A DNA stretch of 64,000 nucleotides from Desulfobacca acetoxidans DSM 11109 (GTDB lineage: Bacteria > Desulfobacterota > Desulfobaccia > Desulfobaccales > Desulfobaccaceae): positions 3,061,001 to 3,125,000 of the forward strand of contig NC_015388.1 in NCBI RefSeq assembly GCF_000195295.1, given 5' to 3'. Each line of letters starts with the position of its first letter. Position 1 is the stretch's first letter. Positions 6,565 through 14,853 of the stretch are shown here, in pieces. A model generated the notes under the pieces. The model worked only from the letters and a program-made list of their open reading frames with translations, searched no databases and was not told where the DNA came from. The position numbers and the translations under genes are program-made.

Positions 6565-9207
6565 TCAATAGCGGCCCCGAAAAGAGCGGTAGCGTTTCTT
6601 GCCCTCCAGGTGGTCGGCCAACAGGCGGGCTTGTCGCCGAATAATCTCCTCCAGCGAGACTTTCTGGCCTCGATACGGATGCAGGGATCCTAAACGCTCC
6701 ACCACCTGGGTAATGACTTTGCGTCGGGTCTCCTGCGTCAGCAGTGCCCCCGATTTTATCTGCGTCAGTTTTTCGCCCCGGGTCAACATGCTGAGAATGG
6801 CTCGGTCCACCACCTGGGAGCGGAATTCTTCAATGAGATCAAAGGCTAAAGTGGGCTTCTGTTCCTGGAAGGAATGCAAGAAACTGATGTGGGGATTCAG
6901 ACCGGCCAGCAGCAGGGCCCGCCACACCCGGGGATAGAGCATACCGTAACCATAGTTTAACAAAGAGTTAACCAGATCAACGGCGCCGCGCCGTTCTCGG
7001 CCGGGATAGTCTATCTCGGGAGCCAGCAAGGTTTTGATCATGGCCCAATAAGCAGCACCGGCCTGTCCCTCGAGGGCGAATAAGCGCTTGCGTCCGGTAT
7101 CATAGTCTTCGTCAAGTTGTAACTTTCCTAATTCTTGTTGGCAACGCTGCAGGATGGACGATTTTTCAGGATAGAGGCTGGTGTAAGGATCCTCAGTCTC
7201 GGCCTGACGCGATCGAAGATAATATTTCAGGAGATTAAGTTGATTGCGAATTTTGCCGTCAACAAATTCTTTGGCCAGCTCTAAACCGGTACGGGATTGC
7301 GACGCAGTGAGCTGCAACCGGCTTAAAGTTGCCTGGGGGGAGATGGGGGCGTGCAGCAGGGCATAGGGTTCGCCTCCCGGAGTGCAGAAGTGGATGGCCA
7401 GTTTCTTATCGCTCAGGGCTTTGATAAGATCGCTGGAAAGGGTTACCCCGGAGCTGTGTACGTTCAGCCCCCGTACCTTGATGAGGGGAATGCTGTAGAC
7501 CTGTTTACGCTCCCGGCGGATAAACAGACGCCCCCCCTGTTTGCCGACAAAGGTCCCGGGGCTTGTGACCGCCACCTCGGTTTCAACTGCCAGTTTTTTG
7601 ATATATTTTCGTTTTTTACGGGCTACGGCCTGATCCGCCTGGGCCAGGGCGGCCTGCGGCGTCTCGTCCCAGGGGGCCGCCTCCGAAATCTCGGAAATAC
7701 CGGGAGCAGCTGGGGCTGCCCCAGACCCTGCGGTATCTGTCCGGGCAGACTTCCCAGCCTGTTGGTCAGGTTTCTGATCTGCGGCCGGGGTTGGGAAGGG
7801 AGGCGTTGCACCATCTGCCTGGCCGCCGTTCTGGTAGGCTGCGGCCGCAGGGTCAGTCGCCGGGACAGACGTTGGGATCGGCGTGGGAACAGACCTGGAG
7901 GTCTGTTCTACTGCTCTATCTCTTTTTTCTTTCGGGGGTTTGGAAATGGACTGCAGGGCGGCATTGCTACCGGGAGCGCCCTTGAACTCACGGGCCATTT
8001 CCCGGCCCTGACGGGCTACTTCCTGGGCTTTTTGGGCCTGGGCCTCGGGGTCCGGCCGGGCCAGCCAGGTGAGAGGGGTCAAGATGTTGGCGGCATCACT
8101 GATCTTTTTGAAAGTTCCCCGGCGGAAATGTTCTGCCACTAGTTGGCTGAGGCGATTTCTAAGATGCTTTTCCAACTGCTGAAACTGGGCCTGGGGATTG
8201 ATCACCGTGTAGTAACGCCGGATGCCGTCCAGAGCTTCTTGCAGGTCGGCAACAATTTTCGTCAGGTCCCGACGTTGGCGCCTGTTGGTCAGCCAATCGA
8301 TTTTCCGATGGATTTTTTCCATTTTGGGGTCACTCAAGCGGCGGTGGCGACCTTTGAAATGGATACCCAAAAAGGTGAAGCCATCGGCCACGTGCCGCAG
8401 GGGCTTGGCCTCGGGATTAAGTCGCAGTTTCAACATTTCCTGGGAAAAATAGATTAAATCATTGAGACCCTCTGTCCCCCGGGGCTGGCTGTCGGCCAGG
8501 ATGAGGACGTTGTCGGCGTAGCGTATATAACGGTGGCCTTTGTCGGTAAGGTAAACGTCCAACGGATGAACATAAATATTTGAGAGGAGGGGTGAGAGGA
8601 TGCCGCCCTGGCCAACGCCCAGATCCGCATCATCATAGGTTCCCTTGGCGCCGATACTGCCGGTGCGCAGCCACATGCGGACGAGTTTGAGGACCGGTAG
8701 CTCCTTGATCTTTTCCTGGAGACGCCGCAGCAGAACTTCGTGATCCAGAGTATCAAAGAATTTATCAAAGTCGGCATGTACGGCCCACCGGCATTTATCA
8801 TGCTCCAGGTAATGAATAGCCCTGCCAATAGCCCGCCGGGGACCCTGGCCGGGTCGGTAGGCATAGCTGCAGGGAAGAAACTCCGGTTCGAACAACGGTT
8901 CGATAATGCGCCGCACCGCCTCCTGGACAATTTTATCTTTAATGGTGGGCAGAGACAGGGGGCGCAACTCGCCGGAGCCGTCCAGTTTCGGCACTTTAAT
9001 TCTCTGGTGCGGTTCGGGTGTGTAGTTTCCAGCCTGGAGCGCCTGCCGCAGGTCTTCGAGATGGCTGGCGGCCTGGTCGCCGAAAGATTGGACACTGACG
9101 CCGTCCAAACCTCCCCGGGCCCCCTTTTTTTGAATCCGCCGCCAGGCATCCAGGAGGACTGTAATGGAGCAGATCTCTAAAAACAGCGAGGTCGGTGCCG
9201 CCATCAT
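6565..9207 (-). CDS. cas1: Reverse transcriptase-Cas1 fusion, YADN active-site variant
   Basis: 880-residue spacer-acquisition protein. Residues about 15-330 are a group-II-intron-like RT: motif A ADFDKFFD (Asp146), motif B GVGQGGILSPLLSNIY (197-212) and motif C YADN at 230-233. Most RTs have YADD; here the second metal-binding Asp is Asn (codon AAC), so polymerase activity is doubtful. A Pro/Ala/Gln-rich linker spans about 400-530. The C-terminal part is Cas1, with LFALEGQAGAAYW, GLNPHISFLH and LAFDLIEEFR supplying the Glu, His and Asp/Glu metal ligands. There is no N-terminal Cas6 domain. Start ATG follows GAGGGG; a second ATG is adjacent. It is the last gene of the operon, directly before leader and array. 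In related systems RT-Cas1 acquires spacers from RNA together with Cas2; no cas2 is seen here. Confidence 0.95.
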   Translation of the reverse strand: MMAAPTSLFLEICSITVLLDAWRRIQKKGARGGLDGVSVQSFGDQAASHLEDLRQALQAGNYTPEPHQRIKVPKLDGSGELRPLSLPTIKDKIVQEAVRRIIEPLFEPEFLPCSYAYRPGQGPRRAIGRAIHYLEHDKCRWAVHADFDKFFDTLDHEVLLRRLQEKIKELPVLKLVRMWLRTGSIGAKGTYDDADLGVGQGGILSPLLSNIYVHPLDVYLTDKGHRYIRYADNVLILADSQPRGTEGLNDLIYFSQEMLKLRLNPEAKPLRHVADGFTFLGIHFKGRHRRLSDPKMEKIHRKIDWLTNRRQRRDLTKIVADLQEALDGIRRYYTVINPQAQFQQLEKHLRNRLSQLVAEHFRRGTFKKISDAANILTPLTWLARPDPEAQAQKAQEVARQGREMAREFKGAPGSNAALQSISKPPKEKRDRAVEQTSRSVPTPIPTSVPATDPAAAAYQNGGQADGATPPFPTPAADQKPDQQAGKSARTDTAGSGAAPAAPGISEISEAAPWDETPQAALAQADQAVARKKRKYIKKLAVETEVAVTSPGTFVGKQGGRLFIRRERKQVYSIPLIKVRGLNVHSSGVTLSSDLIKALSDKKLAIHFCTPGGEPYALLHAPISPQATLSRLQLTASQSRTGLELAKEFVDGKIRNQLNLLKYYLRSRQAETEDPYTSLYPEKSSILQRCQQELGKLQLDEDYDTGRKRLFALEGQAGAAYWAMIKTLLAPEIDYPGRERRGAVDLVNSLLNYGYGMLYPRVWRALLLAGLNPHISFLHSFQEQKPTLAFDLIEEFRSQVVDRAILSMLTRGEKLTQIKSGALLTQETRRKVITQVVERLGSLHPYRGQKVSLEEIIRRQARLLADHLEGKKRYRSFRGRY

Positions 9208-9280
9208 GATAAGGACCCCTCTGGCAAGTTCCCGCCGGCAGAACCTTTCTGTCAGGAAAAGGTAGACCTCCCCCCTGGCA

Positions 9281-10408
9281 TTACAGGACCCAACGTTTTC
9301 CCGTGATCTGTTCCAGGGCCGGCAGCACTTCCACGTGCCTTTGGATCGATCTGGCCAAAAAGACGGCTTCGGGATCGGCCTGTTCTCCGGCTACCGGCAG
9401 CAACAATTCCAGCCTCAGCCGGGACTCTTCCCATTCCTGGACTTTTTTCCGGCTCCAGACGGCGTCCAGGACCGCCACCGGCAGGGTGCCTACCGCCAGG
9501 GTGATGCGGCCATAGTGGAGACCAAGGATATAAAGCCAGGTCAGAAACTGGTCCCAGCCCATTTCCAGGGTGTCCGGTAGGTCTTCGCCCTGAACCAGGG
9601 CCAGGGGAATGACATTATCCTCACCGGTCATAAGGCGGATGATTTCCTGGTCTCGAGACAAGAAGACTACTTTGCGCCCGGCCTCCACAAAATTACTGTA
9701 GGCATCCCGGATCAGGCGATCAGCCGACATTCCCGGCAAAGGCGGCGGGGAATCCAACTCCACGCAACCGGTCTCTTCCCGCAAGCGGTTATATTCCAGA
9801 AATCCCAGGTAACGCAGGCGGTCCTCCAGGTGGTTTTGATTGCTGAACAGTCCCCGGAAAAACGGAAAATTCAGGACGTCGAACTCCTGCAAGGCTTTGC
9901 GGCTGAATTTGGCCCGACGGTTTTTCAACTCCTCCCGAACCGTATCGCACAGGACAAAATCGATGCCGGGCCGCTGGCGGAGTTGGCGCAGATAGGTGGA
10001 ATAGAACCGATCCCGCAACAGATTGGTGTCCAAGGCCAGATAATACACGTCTCCTCCCTGAGTCAGGGGGCGGCGGCCGGCCTCCTGTATCAGATTCGCC
10101 AGGGTTTCGCAGCCCTGGGGCAGCAGGGCGCCGCATTGGTAAAAGCTGTCCCGAAAACGGCGGTAGTCCGGGATTTCCTCCCGTATACTTTCCCTCAATA
10201 CCCTGGTTATCTGCTGATGCCTGTTTTCGTAGGTCTTAGGAGAGACCAGGTTCTCCAGATGCATCCCCCCAGCCCCGGCTTGACAATGGACTAGGGTCAG
10301 GTCCCGCAACAATGGGACCTGGAGTCTCAGGTCGCGGGCAAACTCCAAATCACAGAGCGCATTGAATAGCAGGATGGCCTGGGGCGCCGGGAGCACAAAA
10401 CTTTTCAT
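9281..10408 (-). CDS. PIN-like nuclease paired with a CARF-like protein
   Basis: 375 residues. The middle looks like a PIN-type ribonuclease: a hydrophobic strand then LALDTN (Asp127), CDTVREELKN (Glu159/160), an Asp-containing helix SADRLIRDAYSNF (228-240) and VVFLSRDQEII (Asp253). Spacing and order of the acidic residues fit the four-acid PIN site. The first ~115 and last ~95 residues are not recognised. It overlaps the preceding CARF-like gene by ATGA, so the two are translationally coupled. CARF-PIN fusions are known among type III accessory proteins; this looks like a split version and could be an RNase triggered by cyclic oligoadenylate. PIN assignment is from motifs only, so moderately sure. 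Confidence 0.62.
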   Translation of the reverse strand: MKSFVLPAPQAILLFNALCDLEFARDLRLQVPLLRDLTLVHCQAGAGGMHLENLVSPKTYENRHQQITRVLRESIREEIPDYRRFRDSFYQCGALLPQGCETLANLIQEAGRRPLTQGGDVYYLALDTNLLRDRFYSTYLRQLRQRPGIDFVLCDTVREELKNRRAKFSRKALQEFDVLNFPFFRGLFSNQNHLEDRLRYLGFLEYNRLREETGCVELDSPPPLPGMSADRLIRDAYSNFVEAGRKVVFLSRDQEIIRLMTGEDNVIPLALVQGEDLPDTLEMGWDQFLTWLYILGLHYGRITLAVGTLPVAVLDAVWSRKKVQEWEESRLRLELLLPVAGEQADPEAVFLARSIQRHVEVLPALEQITGKRWVL

Positions 10409-10920
10409 GGGGTCTCTTCCTCACTGTGCCATCCTGAAACTGGCACCTGATGCAGCCGCACGGCCTGTCGGGGTATCAGGGGATAAGGCCGCTGCCGGAA
10501 CAGGTGGCTGCCGTACTGGAGATAGATGATCTGACACGGCGGCTGCAGGTTGGCGGCCTGGCCCACCAGTATCAGCGGCACGAAGCTCCAGGTGGTAGGC
10601 GAGATGTCCAGTATTACTTGAGGAGAATCTGCTTGCAGGCGGCTGAACAGTTGCCGCACCTGACCGGCAAACTGGTCCACGTCTTCTTCATCGAAGGCAT
10701 GGAACTCCAGTTTAAAATTCACGTGATAATGTTTGCCCAGAAGAATCAGGGCAGCCTGCAGCTGTTGCTGTAGATCGGCCTGCTCTGGGGTGATCCAGAG
10801 ATGCAGGCTTTTGGGTTTAGCCAGTTGCTGGTCCAGGTGCAGCCAGAACGGGTTCAAGGTCTCATAAAGATGGTGGCCGGACAGGGTAATCCAGGTGTGG
10901 GGGAAGGCTTTAGAAGGCAT
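10405..10920 (-). CDS. CARF-like small protein upstream of the PIN nuclease
   Basis: 171 residues from the ATG at 10920, which has AAAGGAAACACA before it. A frame open to 10980 adds 20 residues with no RBS. Alternating beta strands and helices resemble a CARF/Rossmann fold: TWITLSG, SLHLWITPEQ, NFKLEFHAF, then QVILDISPTTWSFVPLILVG and QIIYLQYG. The LDISPTTWS segment sits where CARF proteins have a ligand-contacting N/D-x-T/S-G-G loop. I infer a cyclic-oligoadenylate sensor from this pattern and from its overlap with the PIN gene. It lacks the classic TGG signature, so a degenerate sensor or an unrelated Rossmann protein remains possible. Confidence 0.5.
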   Translation of the reverse strand: MPSKAFPHTWITLSGHHLYETLNPFWLHLDQQLAKPKSLHLWITPEQADLQQQLQAALILLGKHYHVNFKLEFHAFDEEDVDQFAGQVRQLFSRLQADSPQVILDISPTTWSFVPLILVGQAANLQPPCQIIYLQYGSHLFRQRPYPLIPRQAVRLHQVPVSGWHSEEETP

Positions 10921-11018
10921 TGTGTTTCCTTTACAGTATAATGTTATCCTGCTTCTGTCGTCTGCCAGCCTCGCTCTCACGCCACCATAAAGGCGCTGTT
11001 GGTTTCGAATAAGGACTA

Positions 11019-12881
11019 TTATAACGGCTTTAAAGAGACGTTACGGTTGTGGACATACCACTGAAACCCAGGATAATCAGGGTTGGCTGGCACCTGGGAC
11101 GGATCCAGGACTTTTTTCAACTTTTGGATGTTTGAAAGCTCATCAAAAGGTTTTGCCTCGTCGTTGCTCGTGGCTACGGCCGCTTTGAAGGCGTCAATAT
11201 ATGTTTGCAAATCAGTAGTGGCATCTTGGGGAGTGGTTTCAAGAGAGCTGTAGCGGTCTCCGTCTTGATAAAGCTGCAAAGATTGGCAGGTAATCTTCAC
11301 GGTCCCGAAACCCACGGCCCGGGCCAGCCCCAGTTTGTGCCGGAGGTTGTCTTCAAGCACCAGGCAATACAAGAGCAGGCCGAGCTCTATCTCGCTGAGG
11401 TTGCGGAAATTCACCCTGAATTTAAAGGTGTTATTAGACTTAAGGGGTTTGACTTCGTTGATGACTTTTCGGAATTGCTGAGGATCCGGACATCGGTACG
11501 CGGCCCAGTCTTTTCTCGGGTGGTGGAAATATAACTTCCGGCCCCGGAGCTGCACCTCACCGGTGACCTGTTCATTTATCCGTCCTCTAGTGTCGGTAAC
11601 GGGGTGGCCGTCATAGTTGCGAACCTGTTCAGGGTTGGTGGGATCAATGAGATAAAAGTTGTAGGACGTGGGGTGCGGTTCGCCCAATACTTTCAAGGGG
11701 AAGAACTGGTCAAGTTCGCCCGGACCGGAAAGCCATTCGGCATCGCTGACGCTGACCCGCCCCCGGGCGCTGTGCACGTCCGCTACAAACCCGAAAAGCT
11801 GGCAGGCGGCGCAGAGATTATTCGGGTCAGTACATTTATGAAACATTTGGGGCAGCAGGTCGGCCCGGCTTTTATTATACCGGGTGCGAGGGATTTCCAC
11901 CCGGCTGAGGCGCACGGCGCAGTGGCCTTCCACAAGAAAATAAACCAGGGCTCCCACGGCTAACGGTTGATCCTCGGTTATGACAAAACCGCCGCGTTTC
12001 TTCTTTTCCTCCAACTGCCCTGCCAGAACTTTATTGTAGTCCTCCACTTCGGCGTTGCCGAATGTGTAGGTAGGCGCTGGATTTTTAAAAACAAAAAACC
12101 GATCCCGCTTTTTGTTATTGATGCTGCCTGCGGTGATTTTGTAGATGGCTCTGGAAAAACCGGCGGCCCGGGTTGGAGAAACCGCCGTCACCAAGTTAAA
12201 TGAGCCACTGGGAGCACGAATGGGTATGCCGCGGGAATTAATATATTCGGTTATAGCCCTGCCCTTTACCCAAACTTCCTGCCCGCTCCTCGTACCGGCT
12301 AGAACTCGGGCGAGGGTAATATCTTGCGAAGTACCCTTTATCTTGGCCTTTACCTGATTAGGCGCTCCATTCATGGCCACCCAGGCCCGGTCCATTTCCT
12401 CAATTTCCCCATCCTGACCATGGGCTGGCATCTTGGTGATGCGGCCGGCTTTCAGACGAAGGGCGTTTTGGGTGGCCATGCGGTAGTCCAGGCGCTCGCC
12501 GTCAAAAATGGCGAAACAGGCATTGGTGACGGCCTCCAGGACGCTCCGGAGCATGCCTTTGAGGGCCGTGCCGGGCAGGGCCAACTTGTGCCCAATTTTG
12601 AAGTTCTCCAGTTTGGGGGGCGTTTCGTCTTCCGGATTGACCCGTTGGGCCACCAACATGGGGGTCTCGTTGGTCAGATGGAGGGTGATGGTGCCGCTGA
12701 GTCCCTGGAGGCGCTTATGGGAAGGCGGGGCCGGACGCAGCCGCACCGGCGGCCCGAAAGGAATGAAATTATAGGGGTTGTTATCGGGAAAATTACTTTC
12801 TGAGGCTGCGGGAGGAGATTGGGATGCTCCGGGATATTTCTGGGCACCCTCTTTTTTCTTTTTCTTTTTTTTGCCGTTCAT
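11019..12881 (-). CDS. Large Cas7-like RAMP, TIGR03986-type (paralogue B)
   Basis: 620 residues. After a very basic N-terminus (GKKKKKKKEG) and a Pro/Ser-rich stretch, the family-typical NPYNFIPFGPP appears at 35-45. LPGTALKGMLRSVLEA (102-117) is the RAMP loop-helix that packs against guide RNA. A zinc-type motif CAACQLFGF lies at 357-365. The C-terminal third contains LARAVGFGTVKI, a Gly-rich RAMP loop. Paralogous to 14854-16443 with the same order of motifs. Likely a backbone subunit of the type III-D-like effector. RBS GAGGG precedes the ATG. A 98-bp gap to the CARF-like gene downstream holds no gene. Confidence 0.82.
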   Translation of the reverse strand: MNGKKKKKKKEGAQKYPGASQSPPAASESNFPDNNPYNFIPFGPPVRLRPAPPSHKRLQGLSGTITLHLTNETPMLVAQRVNPEDETPPKLENFKIGHKLALPGTALKGMLRSVLEAVTNACFAIFDGERLDYRMATQNALRLKAGRITKMPAHGQDGEIEEMDRAWVAMNGAPNQVKAKIKGTSQDITLARVLAGTRSGQEVWVKGRAITEYINSRGIPIRAPSGSFNLVTAVSPTRAAGFSRAIYKITAGSINNKKRDRFFVFKNPAPTYTFGNAEVEDYNKVLAGQLEEKKKRGGFVITEDQPLAVGALVYFLVEGHCAVRLSRVEIPRTRYNKSRADLLPQMFHKCTDPNNLCAACQLFGFVADVHSARGRVSVSDAEWLSGPGELDQFFPLKVLGEPHPTSYNFYLIDPTNPEQVRNYDGHPVTDTRGRINEQVTGEVQLRGRKLYFHHPRKDWAAYRCPDPQQFRKVINEVKPLKSNNTFKFRVNFRNLSEIELGLLLYCLVLEDNLRHKLGLARAVGFGTVKITCQSLQLYQDGDRYSSLETTPQDATTDLQTYIDAFKAAVATSNDEAKPFDELSNIQKLKKVLDPSQVPANPDYPGFQWYVHNRNVSLKPL

Positions 12882-12899
12882 AGAGCAACCCTCGTCCGC

Positions 12900-14114
12900 T
12901 TACAAAGGTTCGGTGATGGGCTTCTCCTCCCAGATAATCTGCAGAAAGATGCCGATGAGGAGAGCCAGTGGGACATAACCCACCAGTATTTCCCAAGGGA
13001 TTTTGCCGAGAAGACCCGGTAGCCAGGTAAGCTGGGTTTCATCAAGGAATATATGCTCATCCATTTTTTGGTAAGACAGAGCTAACATGTCTAATATGAC
13101 CAGCCCAATGCCCAGAGACCAGCCCAACCCAAGGGTATAGACCCTAAAACCTCGACAAAGAAGTTCCCATCTTTTCAAGGTGATATGCTGTATCTCTAAG
13201 ATCAGGTAGCCGAAAGCTGCCGCCGCCGCAAGACCGATGAGAAACAACATTTGCCAGGAAGAGGGACTTTGCGCCAAAAAACTTATCGCCTGCCAGGTTT
13301 CGATACCCACTACCAGAGGCAGATACCCGACAATAATACATCCAGCCATCCGGGGCACCAGGAGTCGGATATAAAGATTGGCCATGGGATCAGTCAGAAG
13401 CCAGATGACACCCAGCGGCAAAGCGAGATACGTCAGAGAGATAAAAAAGGTATACACATAGCGTGACCAGAGGGTGAGCAGAGGTCCAAGGGCCAGAACC
13501 AGCATGATAACCAAGAAAAGACCTTGGAAGGCCCCTCCCCATTGCCATGTTGCCGACCCACTCCCACTCGTTGGCGAGGCCTTTTTAGACTCCGGTCGGG
13601 GCTGATATTTTTTAAGCTGTTGTAGTAACCAGGAGGCGGTTTTCAAATCATAGCGCCGGATGAACCAGGTGATGAGATAGCGCAGGTGCAGTTCACCTTC
13701 TTTGTCAAGGGTTTTAATTTCGCTGCCGAAAAAGAAACTATTGAGGCCATCACCATCCCGCATCAGGTCTTTAATGCAGGTTTCTCTATCCAGGGTATAG
13801 CCCTTACCATCTTTCCCTTTGAGGGTGCACGTCTGAAAATAAAACTCATCGGGAGGCTTGGGTGAAACACATATCCTTAACCAATCATGCAGGGCACTGC
13901 GATAGTCCTCCCAATAGTCGGGCTTCTCGATAGCTTTCTGAGGAGAGGTCATATAGGCCCAGGCCAAGGCCCGGATGGCATGAAATTTTTCGAATTCCTC
14001 CCACTTTTCACTGGATAATACCCCTATCAAGGAGATTTTGCCGTCGTTCTCAGCCGAGCGCCAATCCTCCAGAGTCCAGTCAAAAGTCTTTATTGCATCT
14101 TCTCTAGTCATCAA
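12900..14114 (-). CDS. Six-helix membrane protein coupled to a CARF gene, candidate effector
   Basis: 404 residues, no family recognised. Residues 1-195 are soluble, mostly helical and rich in Trp and charged residues (DWTLEDWRS; YWEDYRSALHDWL), ending in a Ser/Gly linker. Six hydrophobic segments follow at about 197-216, 221-241, 255-274, 288-308, 324-347 and 375-395; the tail is short and acidic (WEEKPITEPL). No signal peptide, so the soluble part is probably cytoplasmic. Its start (14114, or the second ATG at 14111) overlaps the end of the CARF gene by 11 or 8 bases. By analogy with membrane effectors of type III systems (Cam1, Csx23, CorA), I infer that it may damage or depolarise the membrane when the CARF partner binds cyclic oligoadenylate. 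This is an inference from position only. Confidence 0.6.
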   Translation of the reverse strand: MMTREDAIKTFDWTLEDWRSAENDGKISLIGVLSSEKWEEFEKFHAIRALAWAYMTSPQKAIEKPDYWEDYRSALHDWLRICVSPKPPDEFYFQTCTLKGKDGKGYTLDRETCIKDLMRDGDGLNSFFFGSEIKTLDKEGELHLRYLITWFIRRYDLKTASWLLQQLKKYQPRPESKKASPTSGSGSATWQWGGAFQGLFLVIMLVLALGPLLTLWSRYVYTFFISLTYLALPLGVIWLLTDPMANLYIRLLVPRMAGCIIVGYLPLVVGIETWQAISFLAQSPSSWQMLFLIGLAAAAAFGYLILEIQHITLKRWELLCRGFRVYTLGLGWSLGIGLVILDMLALSYQKMDEHIFLDETQLTWLPGLLGKIPWEILVGYVPLALLIGIFLQIIWEEKPITEPL

Positions 14115-14835
14115 GCGTTCGTATTCTTTTTTGTTTTCGACTTATTTTTGATTCCTCTACAATTTTCTCATATGAAGGGAAGCAATCTACAGCTATTTTT
14201 GGAATAATGATAAGATCAGTGCTTTGTTCATATAAATAACAAACATCCATGTCTTTATTCCAAGCAAGAATAGTGGCGTATGGAATAATGGCCTTATAAC
14301 CGCCAGTAACATTAAAATAACGTCGGGTATCTTTTTTGTCGGAATTCTTACAATGTATTTCAACCGTTTCTTGGAGCTTTAATAAACCCTTTTTAAAACC
14401 TTCCGAGTCATCCAAATTGAGAAACTCAGTTTTTATAGATTTGACATTCACCGTCAACTTGGCTGGGCCATACGAAGTTTTAATCACCTCCTCCAAGACC
14501 TCAGCGCAGAGCTTGCCATCATCCGTATCGGTGTGCAGCAGGAAAAACTCGTTATCGTCGGCTTTTTCACCTTGTTCTAACATACCTTCGGTACGCTTCA
14601 TCGCCAAAAGGCTGCCCAATTCGGCAGTGTAATACCTGAAGTCTTTGGTGTCCTCGGGTCCCGAGTATCTTTTCAGATTTCCGCCGATCCGCTTGATTAA
14701 CTTGGCTTTTAGGGAATCATAATATTCTTCCTTTTTTAATTCTTTCTTCAATGCTTCCAGGGACATTTTTCCCATCAGATCAGGATTATTGGTAACTGCC
14801 GACGTCCCCACGGTCACAAACACCTGCACAGTCAT
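14104..14835 (-). CDS. CARF-domain protein, APE2256/Csm6-type sensor
   Basis: 243 residues. The N-terminal strand and loop FVTVGTSAVTNN (6-17) and the later FNVTGGYKAIIPYATILAW (174-192) are the two ligand-loop signatures of CARF domains of the Csm6/APE2256 kind. Known members bind cA4 or cA6 made by Cas10. No HEPN (RxxxxH), PIN or restriction-type nuclease domain is attached; the protein ends in a basic tail (KISRKQKRIRTLDD). It is thus a bare sensor or a ring nuclease, and its effector is probably the membrane protein whose gene it overlaps. RBS AGGAG lies 8 bases before the ATG. Confidence 0.78.
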   Translation of the reverse strand: MTVQVFVTVGTSAVTNNPDLMGKMSLEALKKELKKEEYYDSLKAKLIKRIGGNLKRYSGPEDTKDFRYYTAELGSLLAMKRTEGMLEQGEKADDNEFFLLHTDTDDGKLCAEVLEEVIKTSYGPAKLTVNVKSIKTEFLNLDDSEGFKKGLLKLQETVEIHCKNSDKKDTRRYFNVTGGYKAIIPYATILAWNKDMDVCYLYEQSTDLIIIPKIAVDCFPSYEKIVEESKISRKQKRIRTLDD

Positions 14836-14853
14836 GCGGTCATCTCCTGTTTC

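Noticed and set aside
6450..6644. Small frame in the leader as a possible Cas2
   Set aside because: 64 residues with no ferredoxin-like pattern; it covers the palindromic motifs and runs into antisense cas1.
7351..8142. 263-residue plus-strand frame inside RT-cas1
   Set aside because: Antisense to the linker and RT region of a well-supported gene; composition is that of a shadow frame (Gly/Arg-rich) with no domain.
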